Under the pieces are notes generated by a model, which saw nothing but the letters and a program-made list of their open reading frames with translations, ran no database searches and was not told where the DNA came from. Below are positions 12,701-24,007 of a stretch of DNA of 64,000 bases, piece by piece. This DNA is from Baylisascaris procyonis. Its lineage: Eukaryota; Nematoda; Chromadorea; Rhabditida; Ascarididae. The stretch is from NCBI GenBank assembly GCA_037389465.1, contig JAZARR010000213.1, forward strand, positions 4,694,501 through 4,758,500, in the 5' to 3' direction. Numbering within the stretch: the first letter of the stretch is position 1; every line of letters begins with the position of its first letter. Both the position numbers and the translations under genes were made by a program.

Positions 12701-15169
12701 TACGCCAGCATTTACCAATATCTTCGCTGGATGTCAATCAATAAGTACAAAGAAGGAAAATTTTAGATGAATTGGGCAATTGTTTAATGAGAAACATAAC
12801 TGCCAAATAACCATAGGCATCACTGGACTTGATAAAAGGTGTGGGCAAATATAACAACAACACTATGTCAGTGGATCTACCGCAAATGCCACAATTAACA
12901 ACACTGCTCAATTCAATTGCTGTCCTTGCTCATTCCTGTACGGGAGTTTGTAAGTTGTAATGAAAGAGGCGAGGAGAAAGCAAACGATCGAAGAGAAAAA
13001 TGAAATGCATTAACGCACGAAATGCAGCAATGAGCTGATAGGCAGGTAAGAGAGAATGCGAAAAAGTGTTGATGCCTGCAGGCAATGCAATAAAATTCGG
13101 CAAAATACTACAACTTCAAACGTCATGCAATATCAGTTTGAGCATCTCGTCTGCTAGTTAAACTCACCTCAGTATAGCCGTTCTTCCCCATCTTGTAAAG
13201 ATTAGCGATAATACATGCCCCCTCCCAACCCCTCTCGGCCATGACCACGTAATAAAGATTTATAGGCACCACCTAGGATTTCCCAAGTTGGATTTAGGGG
13301 AAATTACATCGGAATCTTATAACCATGTTCGATTTCAATAACTCAAGACGACCGTTTAAAAAAAGAAACGCTTGAAGAATCAAACTGAATTAAATCGCGG
13401 CGCATCGATGAAAATCAAGAATGCAGCTGCATCAACATTGAATGATTATGTACGCCAACAAAAAAACTGAGGATATGTAAATTCCCAACGTTCACTCTAT
13501 GAATAAATAACAATCTTTCAAGCTCCATGTAATAGCCGATCATCAATATAGAAAGTGTAAAATGAAAAAAAAAAGCAAAGAATCACTTTTAATATAATAT
13601 GAAGTTATATTTGTTGTTACGCTGAAATCATCATGTTGCACATTCTTTTCTTAAATGCAAAGGGATAAAATAAAAAGGCAAAGTAATATTAAAAACTTTA
13701 CATCGTTTACAAATAGAGACAAATGTGTGTTTGACTTGAGGCATGAATTCATTACGAAATAATAAATTTCGGCACATTTGTCAAACAGTTCAATTATGTC
13801 TTAACATCTTCTGCTGAAGCAGCAATGCTCAGCTTTACTTTCATTTTATGCATGCATTACGGGCACCATACCAGTTACCTAGAACACCATGATGGAATGC
13901 AAGAATGTCAAGAAAACTGTCACCAAGTGAATGGGTCAATTCTAGACTTCAAAAAAAAAAGGATCGTTGCACTGTGCCATTCATGGTATCAATTTAAAAA
14001 TCAATTACAGTAAACTAGTTCATCAACATAAATCTTAGATAGTAGATGGATCTTGAAATTGAATTGTACCCACGACGATGTCATGTTGGCACATATTTCA
14101 TAACATCACTGATATAGTGCATGTTAAATCATGAACCCAGCATGAGCGCGATTAAACTTCAATGAGCAAGGTACATGCATAATTCCTCTGCCATTCTGCC
14201 TTTGCATGCTTGAGGAATATTAAGCAATCTTTCAAATCAAAATATTGAAGGACGGCAAATCAAAGAAAATTCAAAGAAGCCGGCAGTTTTCTAGAAGTCG
14301 CTTATCATTAACATGTTGCGCTAGCAATCTTTTCTCAACGATAAATGATCAGTACAATTGTGCCTAATATTCATAATGACACTTCATATAACTAAACGTT
14401 CAAATCCTTTATCTATGGACATTAAAAGAAGCTGTGTAAAGAATCAAAAGTTGTATTCAGGGCAACATAATACTATTTGCCTGCGGATGTGAAGAATTGG
14501 TAACCTCACTGCATGGAACTATTAGGTGCTGATCACTCACATTTGAAGGTTTTGCAGAAATCCCCCGGAAGCTGGCTGATTTCACATTGGAGCTGCTCTA
14601 CGTGTCAGCTTTACAAAAGTCCATGAGTTAAACGTGTTTCCAGTGACGATCAAAAACAGACTGATCAGATCGAACAAATCAAAAACCAAGGCGAATTTCT
14701 ACCCTACAGAGACTAGTCAGTGCCCCGATTGGGTACGTTGCACCCGGGCCAACAAACCAACCCAGCAACAAAAATGTCGCGAAAACTGCGACAGCCTCCC
14801 CCCGATGCACTCACTGGTTACTGAATACTTCCGACTAATCGTACTTTGACTACTCTGACTAAATAACATCGATGTGCCCAATACTTTATATATTATTGCT
14901 GCTGCTTCCCTTTAAACTTGCGCAATAGTACAGAGGCAACACTATAACCATACCACCGTCATAGTTGGCAGTTTTGCAGGTATTCCCCGTACTGTGATAT
15001 ATCCCTATTTCTTCAATAAAAAATGGGTGGTTGCTACCCATCACTAAAAACAATTAAAATCACATACCAAATGTATAGAATAAACCGAAAAACTAATGTA
15101 AAAAATAACCTCTTTAGCGCGTTGCAGTGCGTCCTGGATCGCGTCCGTAGATATTATACCTGCAGACAT
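730..15169 (-). CDS. FUBP: FUBP-like protein with four KH domains (far upstream element-binding family)
   Basis: Single-strand DNA/RNA-binding regulator of the FUBP/KSRP family, which acts in transcription, splicing and mRNA turnover, mainly in the nucleus. Exons read 5' to 3': 15169-15110 (start MSAGIISTDAIQDALQRAKE, the N-terminal ALQRA helix of FUBPs), an uncertain bridging exon, 10788-10606, 9424-9270, 8469-8311, 7175-6945, 5804-5699, 5090-4900, 3554-3426, 3141-2952, 2710-2531, 2058-1907 and 840-730 (TGA 732-730). From 10788 onward every junction is GT-AG and phase-consistent (1787 nt plus one carried base equals 596 codons). The model gives about 633 residues if the 55-nt bridge is right, close to vertebrate FUBP1. 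KH loops are GRGG (KH1, about residue 100), then GKGG in KH2, KH3 and KH4. Gly-rich linkers follow KH2 and KH4. The tail has Gln/Tyr-rich sequence and a PDYSAQWAEYYRSMG motif typical of FUBP. The first exon ends in phase 0 and 10788 needs phase 1, so at least one exon between them is unresolved. Family is sure; the N-terminal join is not. Confidence 0.93.
13168..13272 (-). CDS. Unassigned exon-like segment inside the FUBP first intron
   Basis: This 105-nt open segment is flanked by an AG (cctag|GTGG) and a strong donor (GAG|gtgagtt). It is phase 0 on both sides and clearly richer in G and C than its surroundings. It reads from VVPINLYYVVMAERG to NLYKMGKNGYTE and contains an internal ATG (MAERG). 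It could be an alternative FUBP exon, an alternative first exon, or part of a nested gene. I do not recognise the peptide. Confidence 0.3.
14541..14595 (-). CDS. Candidate bridging exon of the FUBP-like gene
   Basis: This 55-nt segment ends at a good donor (AAAT|gtgagt at 14541/14540). If it begins after the AG at 14597-14596 it takes phase 0 from the first FUBP exon and delivers phase 1, exactly what the exon at 10788 needs. It would encode a stretch beginning QLQCEISQLPGDFC. The acceptor has a poor pyrimidine tract and the sequence does not resemble a FUBP N-terminus, so the assignment rests on phase and donor only. Confidence 0.25.
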
Positions 15170-18100
15170 ACCGCGACAACAGCCATCAATCGGCAAATTC
15201 CACTACGATTGAACAGTCAGCCAGTACCTCCGGCAAACCGTTTCAAACCGCTGCAATCACGCAAGAATGTTGCAAGAGAGGATAGGCAGGTAGCTGTGAA
15301 ATGTACGCTCGCGAGTCGCACGCGTACGCTTCGCGCTTTCGCATCCATTCCAACAAAATTGTGCGACGATTGTCATAAGTTGGTAATCGTTATAGGACGA
15401 TTTTCAAAGCGGCAAATTTGAACAGATGCGTATTCCAATCGTGGTAATGTCGTAAATGTAAACCTCAATAACCGATGGGTAGTAACAATTTCGTTCGTGA
15501 ACATGAAAGGAATGTTTAATGTAGAAGAAATAAATTATGAAAGTGGGAATATACACATCTAACGGGAAAAATGGGGCGAATATGAGAGGAGAATCTATAA
15601 ACGAAAATAAAGTGAACAACATGTCATAACGTAGAAATGAATACTTGTCGATACAAGCTTAATTTATTCACTACGATGATCTAATCACTAAAAACGTTTA
15701 ATTTATTCTTCAACATTCCCCCCAGTCATGTGGTTCCTTCTTCGTTACATCTTCCTACCTTATGCAGGTAGCAGTCATCTGTCATTAAATACACCATTCT
15801 ATCAGCGGGGGAAATTCCTTCACTTCCGTAACACTAAAGCTCGGTCAGGTGCAAAAATGAAAGACTGTGAAGTTCATCTCCATTTTCACCATATGCTCGA
15901 AAGGTTTTCTACCTTATAGAACACACTACTCTGCCCATATTGCATCGCACCTATATAAAACTCTTTGATCGAACAAAAATTCGTCTAATAATTAATAAAA
16001 GTATTTAATAATTTTACTTCGGTACTTCCTTTGCAACGGGGTTCTTCTCTGCTTACTTTTTCATTAGTCTAATGAGCATCACTCATTGTTTAAATGTTTT
16101 CAGCCCCAAATATATCACGTCGAACAATCACCTATATCACAAACACCACTATTCCAATGCTCGTTGATGCCCCGCACCCAAAGTAAACAATCATACAGCC
16201 ATTCGCACCAGGTGGGCAATATTCTCAATGACCTTTGTCACGACTCTACCATGCTCATCAACCGCTTGTGTTAACTGTTAAGTGTAGATGAACTATTGGA
16301 TAGTTGGGCACTACACAGGTGCTACAGGTGAGCTGAACATTACATGGCTGGTATATGCGATTTGTAAGCATTATACAACAGGTGGAGGTGATAACTAAAT
16401 ACAACTGACTGGACGAACAGTGAAGACGAGAGAGTCGTCATGAATGATTGCTGAACAATATGCAACTGCTAGAGATGGCATGTAGTAGAATTAATATTAA
16501 AATTTCAACGTGGAAGGTAAACATATTGCAACTCAAATAAACATATTATGCAGATCAGATTTTTGAATGGTGTAACTGAACAAATCACATATGTTGAAAT
16601 ATTTTCTTGTAAAGTCTTTCATATTATTAAAAATTTATGGTCAAAGTAATTCAAAAAATTGCGTACAAAACAAACTTTCTTCGGTGATTGAAGACGAGTG
16701 ACCAAGGAATGCGCTCAGACGATTGAACTAAATGGAAAGAATATTGCAAAGGAGTTGTTGAAAAGACCTTTAATAACTCAAGAATGCAACATAGGTGGGT
16801 GGTACATATGAAAGCTGATGCGAATTTTATTGACAGCTTTAAGATCCCGGAAGCATCTTCCGGAAGGCTGTGAAATGACAGTGCTTCAAAACGTTGTCAG
16901 TAGTTTTGTTGGTCAAGATTGAATAAGATGAATGACCAAACGGCTATAGAAAACTCTATAATTGAATAACGAATGATAATGAAGAGTCATATAAGAATAT
17001 TTAATAATCGATACTGCAAATTATTACAATCAAAAACTGTTCTTTTGCATGCTTTGCAATGAAAAACAGTTGTCGGTGCGTTCTGAAGAAATCAGTTTGA
17101 TCGACAAACGACAAAACACAACGGCTTTCCACAATGAACTCCTATGAAACATCATAGCAACACAAGAGAGCGCAGAGATGAAGATGAATGATGGCATGCA
17201 CTTGGCCTTGAAGACATTCAAGTGAAACACACGAATAAGTGGGGGATGGGCAGGTGCCGCTCGCTCGTCAATGCATAAGTCCCTTATTTTACAAGTGACA
17301 GGAGAGGGGTTCGGATCCAATATTTCTCGAGGGTATCAAGTCAAAGGACACTTCCGCCACGGAGGGTGCCTACTTCCTTTGCACTCTTGTACTCTTGCCG
17401 CATATTTCAGCAATGCAATTTGAAACTGAATTGGAAGAGGCGGTCATTTTTGGGTTGGTAATTCTAATAACAATTGGAGGCGTCTAGCGGAAATGTTCCA
17501 GTGATAGAAAGTATGATTGTCGTTGTGTTCCACTAATTAGCTTTTTTTCTAGGCGTTAGTATGTCTCATATACAATTCGGATTGTCAATGAATTTGTATG
17601 CTGACACGGATTTACTTCGGCGATTACATGGAGTCACCTATGCCTCTCAGGCACCGAATCATAAAGGCCTTCTGAGCCTCACCTCAGGTTGTGCTTGCGG
17701 GACACAAATAGGTGACCTCAAGGAGTGATGCTTGTCACGATTAAAGCGTGACTGACATCTACGAAGCCCGCCAGAAACAACAATTAATGTGGCGCGAGTT
17801 TCAGTGACGGTGCCTATACATACGCACGAATCTGTTTAATGGAGCTGTCGTGTGAACGTGTGAATATATAAAGATCCAAGATCTAACGACTGGAACCGTG
17901 TCGTCGACAGTAAGAAAGGCAACAGACGTATAGGCGATAAGGTGGGAAAATTTAGTGAAGGACATCATAGATGCCTCAATCAAGAGAAGTGGACAGTGGC
18001 CGCTCAATGACGTGTTGCAAAAGTTGCCGGTCATCATGCGTTTCATTTATTCCTTTCTAGCAGTGAAAAATCATTGCAAAAAAACTATATAGTGGAAGAT

Positions 18101-19912
18101 ACCTATCGTTCCAGCATAGGCATCACCTCATTTAAAAAGCCTAATCTATGAAACAGTAGGCGGCACTATGCAATGCAAGAGGGGGCTGCCGGTGACAGAG
18201 GGTTATTGATCTTTATGTTATGACTTTCAAAAGAATGGGCATTAGAATCGACAGAGGCCCGACTCCAGTATTTACTGTAGAAGACACTTTCCTATTAACA
18301 CCTCTGCAGTAATTCTTTCAAATTACTTTCCATTGCTTAAAAGCTTTTGCCAATCCTTCAAAAGCCAATTTTTCGATCATTCTCTCTTCGATTCGGTGGA
18401 ATGGTATTTTCTGATTTGATCATCGTTTATCTAACTATGATCCACTTCACGCTTCCCATCCCATCAAAAACTCCAAATGGAAGTGTTTTCTTCTGTCGTT
18501 CAAGAACGCGGTGATAAATAAGTCTCTTCGCAATCAATGATCTATGGAGATCAAATAAATAAGCTTATAGCTTGAGCAGGCAACGAGCCAACTTCCAACT
18601 GGCAAATAAAAAAACTTTTATGGACCTCCTTTTCGTTAAATGAAATACAACGTCTCTCTCATCAAGGGACGTTTAAAGGACCTTCGCAATAAAACGTTGC
18701 ACAACGAGCAAAATGCTCGTTGGAAAGTTTCTAGTTCTACATGCCACAATCCAGAATTTTTCCAGCTTTTTTCCGCCAAAGCTTTGTCCACAACAATTGT
18801 TGCATAACCTTTCGCGGCGCATATGACCACGGCCAACATGCTATCGACATAACATCACCACCTGATATCACCCTAACAAGTATGCCGTAAGTTAGAAATA
18901 AGCACTACTGATGGCGGAAGCGCACGGTCATTTTCGTCCTGGCGGAAATGACATAGCACAGCAATTTGCGCTAAACACTGACCTTTCATCCCCAGAACCA
19001 GTACGGTTTGCTACATTCTTTTTGTACATTAAAATTTAAGGACACAAAAAATAACCAAGTCAAGGAATCAACTATCCTATCATGATCGAGAAACATATTT
19101 CTCAGTTCAGTATTTGTGAAATTGGCCGGTTTCATAGAAGAAATAATTATTCGATTCCCCGTCCCTTTTTATGTACTCGGACAACCGGCTGTCCCTAGAC
19201 AATTGGTCACTAAATGAATAATAAATTATAATTACTATAAGGTGTTTAAAGAAATTGAAACATCTGAAAGGGAAGCAACCGCTTAATTCAAATCCTCATT
19301 CTGGACATTTTTAAATTGCTTTGCCTATATAAATAGAACAGTTACACCTGTAAGCGTTTCAAAACCTTTACAACAAAGAGCGACAATAATAAACTATTAT
19401 AAGAAGCTATGGAAAAACAGAATAAAGCGTTAGCAACGTCGAAATAATCAATGCTTATAAATAACAACGCTTCGACACATAATACAAATGGTACCATAGC
19501 TATGGCCGGAAGCACAGCACTAAATTTGTGCTACTTCAACGTCAATAACGACAAAAACATTACGCTGATTCAAATGAATTTTGATGCTTTAATTTTTTTT
19601 TTATTTAAACAGAAAATATCGAAATATTAGAGGGGGTCTTTATTGTAGAGGTGCAGACTATGACATTCGACAGCCTAATCATCTCGCTGTGTTAAGGTTG
19701 ACAGGATCAAATCTCACGAAACTCTATTGCTTGATAGATCGGAAACAGAGCTCGCTTAGAGTCAAGTCTAATCTCTTGAAAAAAAAGGAGAGTAGACAGA
19801 GGGGGACGACGGCGGCGGAAGTGAGAAATCAAGATCGATGACTTCCAATCCCCTACTCTCTTCCCTCGTTGGCTTTTAAAATAAGCAAAAGAAATAAACA
19901 ACATATAGGCGA
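15170..19912. other. Intergenic region upstream of the FUBP gene
   Basis: Contains the presumed FUBP 5' UTR and promoter. About 15120-15370 is unusually rich in CG dinucleotides for this AT-rich window. Further right are a 7-bp-arm hairpin at 16847-16863 and a weak cysteine-synthase-like fragment at 18636-18839. The rest holds only short chance open frames. I found no tRNA B-box or other RNA gene. Confidence 0.5.
18636..18839 (-). pseudogene. Possible fragment of a cysteine synthase/CBS-like PLP enzyme
   Basis: The minus-strand frame starts MLAVVICAAKGYATIVVDKA. This resembles the segment of cysteine synthases and cystathionine beta-synthases just after the GNTG loop (pattern LAxxxAAKGYxxIIVMP), but the MP is replaced by DK and the GNTG loop is not visible upstream. 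No companion exons with the PLP lysine or downstream domains were found nearby. It may be a relic or a chance resemblance. Confidence 0.2.
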
Positions 19913-19978
19913 TCATGTTCCCTTCGAGATTGTATTCCTATAATATTTAACAATCATTTGAAAGAGTTCGTCCTTCAA

Positions 19979-20583
19979 CTATACGGTAGCATCCGTATCC
20001 ACTCTCTTCATATTACGCAGACAGTCGGCCACTGACTCACCTGAAATGCAATGCAATTAATTGATCACTTCCTTAGCAACTATTGGAATAGTGAAATAGT
20101 GGCCATCGTTTAATTCACCAATTGGAGAAGATGAGAAACGAGAGGTGAGAATTAAATGTGAATATTAGAATCACAAAAGCAGCATTCACTAAATCCCACA
20201 ATCCTATTCGATAAGCGTGATGCATCAAAAATATTCGATGCATTTTCCTTTTTCCCTTTCCTTAAAGCATGTGTTATAAGGATAAAACAATATTGAATAA
20301 GAAGATAGAAGAAAGAGTAAGAAAAACCTCGTTCCCAACACAGATGGTCATCCGCACCTTTTCCAATGCGTCTCATGGATACCACTTCAATACTTTCAGT
20401 TCTCTGCGAGTGCTATGAACCAACATCACTGGTTGCACCTCTTCATGCCACAACGATTTGCATTCAGAATTGTGCTTCGGTATTGCTCACTTGCCATCAT
20501 ACCATCACCCATTTTAATCTTAGCTACCTCACCACGAAGTGCTCACCTTCGAATCGAATAGCGTCGGCTACATCTGAAGCCAT
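19979..20583 (-). pseudogene. Third, minimal copy of the zinc-finger family C-terminal module, with an in-frame TAG
   Basis: Three exons: 20583-20547 (ATG just after an acceptor-like AG; MASDVADAIRFE), 20384-20328 (VVSMRRIGKGADDHLCWER) and 20040-19979 (GESVADCLRNMKRVDTDATV, then TAG). Phases are 1, 1, and the last exon completes a Gly codon, exactly as in the two larger paralogues (G|GA GAT TCG). The encoded segments align with the end of the large exon and with the final exon of the genes at 24008-33820 and 37788-45109. After the TAG (19981-19979) the same frame stays open and homologous (LKDELFQMIVKYY) to a TGA at 19915-19913. The stop therefore truncates the last helix of the module. It may be a decaying pseudogene, a truncated small protein of about 50 residues, or a sequence error. 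No BED or FLYWCH exons were seen upstream. Confidence 0.6.
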
Positions 20584-23500
20584 CTAATCAACTCCGCATA
20601 TGGAAAGCCACTTATAAACAATAGAACTCAACTTTCAACCATTATATAAGTTGTCACCTGTGCAAATGAACAGGATGCTGAAAATTGACTGTATAGGTGG
20701 AAAACGACTCGATAACAATACAGGCAGCACAAATTTAGGTCAGGAATCCTGAACTTAAAAAACTGTTTGAGAATTTGATTTGGAATTTATGGGAAACCAG
20801 CATCGTCATCTGCAAAATATTTAAGAAATACATCTCTGGGAATTTTATTAACCCCTAAAATGTAAGGCAATAAGGCTAATAAGCTAATAAATTTTGTGAA
20901 CGGATACAATATAACACAATGAAAAAAAAAAAACGGGCAGATCTATAATACCTGATGTTATTCGGATTGTCAGAGATCCTGTATATTTAGATGTCACCCG
21001 AAGTATCATAAATAATGAGAGCATCGGCTTTGAGATTCGGAAATAAACGAAGGAAAACTCTGCCTTTCTCTTCATTGAAACATCTTCGTATGAGAAAACA
21101 TCAACAAATCGGCACTCCTCAATTGAAGTCTACTAAAGTGATGTAAACATGATTCGTACTCTATGAAAATGAAATATAATTGTTTTATAATTGTAACTTT
21201 TGATTTAACAGAATCGCATATTTGTAGCACTTAACTCGAGTTTTCGACGATTATATTTCTATTGATCATCTCTCTGCGATAGCCAACATAAAACTTCGCC
21301 ACAATTGTTTCGAATCAATCCGATTCCACTTTAGTGATTAGTTTTGTGCCGTGTTTGATGGCCTTTCATCTTCTCGTTTTATTCACATTCCGGCAGTTCA
21401 CACTTCACTGAGCTAGCATAATTGAAACAAAGCTGAGATCGGATTAATGTTCACATTTATGAAATAAAGGATAAAAGCAATATGCACCTACCATACCAGT
21501 CCATCAAAAAAAGGTACATCTCTCTGGATTTGTTCCATATACATTTTCGTGTATGTAAAGATCATTGACAAATTCAGATTAGTATGGGTGTGAAGGTTCA
21601 ATTGAACATGACTCTCGGTGGATATTTATAATGCGTACAATGTTTTGTGGATTCTCATCAATGGTAGCGGCAATTAGCACTTCATCCCTTTAAATCACAT
21701 ATCAAACATCAATATGAGTAAAGCCACTAAGATTTTTCATATATGTCGCAGACTATCAACTCTGTATCACTCTCAATCAAAGTTTTGTAATAACCCTCTA
21801 AAAAACCTTTATAAACCGCAATCCACTTCCAGTTTAAAAATGACCGCAAACAGACACTATCCCGAATATTGCAACCTTTATCAGTGATGCCATATTATAC
21901 TGACAACCAATAACGAAACCCTCAACATCACTTCAAAATCCCCCAGCTTTTTATGATTTTCCGGGTTAATCTACACTTCATTTTGTAGTTTACTCTTCTG
22001 TAAATTCTTACCCCTGAAAGTCCGGTGAATTCATTTGGGTCACCACCCAATTTTCGGTTGCAACCGAAACTGGATTTAGTCTAGGTCCTCTTGTTCTACA
22101 CCATCAGGAACCCAACCACCATAAATATCGATGACGCTCGAACCACAACGCTAAGATAGTGCACACAACACAAAAGAGTTTCTCAGCAAGTATTTATTCA
22201 ACTTCCAACCAAATGACACATGAAAAGTCTATTTTTGTCACATGACATTCGACACACAGTTTGCATATGCAATCACCGTGAACAATAACCGTTCTGATAA
22301 AGGAATCTGAGTTGAAACCTCTTGTCTCGTCTCTTCAAAGGAGCTTCAAACAAGCGAGTGAAACGATGCTTTATTGTGATTGATTGCTTTAGTGAAGCAA
22401 AGTCAGTAAGTAAGCGATTTGGTGGGGGGGAAGAGGGTGCAAAAATGATATTCGCAGTTTCAATCTCATTCCTCTCGGATTGCCTGATAAGTACTGAGAA
22501 AAATAAATGAAAATCAATAATGAGCACAACTTATAGCGTTGTAAAATAAAAGCGTTACAATCAAAAAAAAAAAAAAAAAAAAAAAGGGCGGTTTAAAGGC
22601 TTGATTGGATTAAAGACCGTTGCGAGAGTACAACATTCCTTTGGTAATTTAGTATTTATAAAAATTTTATACTCTTGGCAAATAGCCGACGTTTGGCATT
22701 CCACCAACGATATAATAGTAAACATAAAAAGTTTTTAGGTATTAGCTGAGCCTTATCCTTCTTGCGTCACGAATAAAAATGCAGATAATGACGAATAGAA
22801 ATGAACTACGAGGAAGAACTATGACGTTTCTAGGCCATATTAACCAGCTAAACTGATCACAAATGATTGAACCTCAACGGTTCTAATAACATCGAAAATT
22901 GGGTCAACATGCTATAACTGGGATATCGAACTATAACTCTAACCAGCTATTATCTATGAAGATGGTGGCAGATTCGAGAATTATTGTAAGAGAGTAATCG
23001 AAATGTGTGTAATATTGAGGATGCAGGAATAAAATTCAAACAAAAAATATATGAATATAGAAAAAAAAAAAAATAAATAAAAACAAAAAATAGCGATGAA
23101 AAAGAAAGAATGAAGAACTAGACATCACTATGAAATAGTGAATGAATAAAATATAATCGAAATAGAAGACGAGAGAGAAAACTGAAATGGGACACATCTT
23201 TGAAGGCTTTCAATTGAGAGTAATAGAACGCGCTGAATGAGACGATAATCAACGTTTAGTGTTTATGATTTATTTCTAGTGGCCATAACTTGGCAAAATC
23301 GTCTCTCTCCCCCCCCCCCCCACCACCACCCCCTCCCGAAAAAAATTGGGATATTAAACAGATCAATAAGTAGTAGATCACCGAAATTTGAAATCAATAC
23401 TCTATGATCACGATTGTAAAAGCTGTAATATTAGCAAGAGTCCTTTATGCTTTATACTGAAATATTAGCTGAAATATACTATCATCCCTACTTAGGCATT

Positions 23501-24007
23501 AAATGGTTTTTAATTTTGTGCCAACAAAGAAATATATATATAAAATATTTGCAGTTATATCAACGATATGAGATGGAATAATACTCAAGCAATTTGAATG
23601 ATATCTGAAAACGAATGACGAAAGAGAGTTCGTTTGAATGAACCCAACCATGCTTCATTTATGTCAAAATTGTTTACATTATCAACGCAATCACTGATAT
23701 CAACCGAATGAATCATCCTAAAATTTTATATAACCGTTTTTTTGTTCATTTCTAATTGTAAATTTTCGATAAATATATGTATCAAAAAGTAATGTGAAAA
23801 AGATGAAAAAAAAAACGAAACGATATAGTCAAATGACAGAATTCAATCTGATGACCAATCATTTATATGTGTGTATTAGAGGAACTAATAACAACTGCAG
23901 AGGGTAGAGAAATACGAAATAATAATGTTCGGCCAATGTGGTCGATTTGCTTGGTAAATTTGCATTTCGCTGATATTTACCATCGTAGATGCATTCAAAT
24001 ATTCATC
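20584..24007. other. Intergenic region between the minimal copy and the large zinc-finger gene
   Basis: AT-rich with no convincing exon. Holds a perfect 18-bp palindrome at 22052-22069, a run of about 23 A at 22563-22585, and a C-rich tract near 23310-23336. Short open frames on both strands at 22273-22527 mirror each other and look like chance. Confidence 0.5.
22052..22069. repeat. Perfect 18-bp palindrome
   Basis: TTTCGGTTGCAACCGAAA is fully self-complementary. Intergenic; role unknown. Confidence 0.8.

Noticed and set aside
17640..17760. GC-richer stretch with several short hairpins, first suspected as a tRNA or snoRNA
   Set aside because: No B-box, no cloverleaf, and the C/D-like boxes are too close together.
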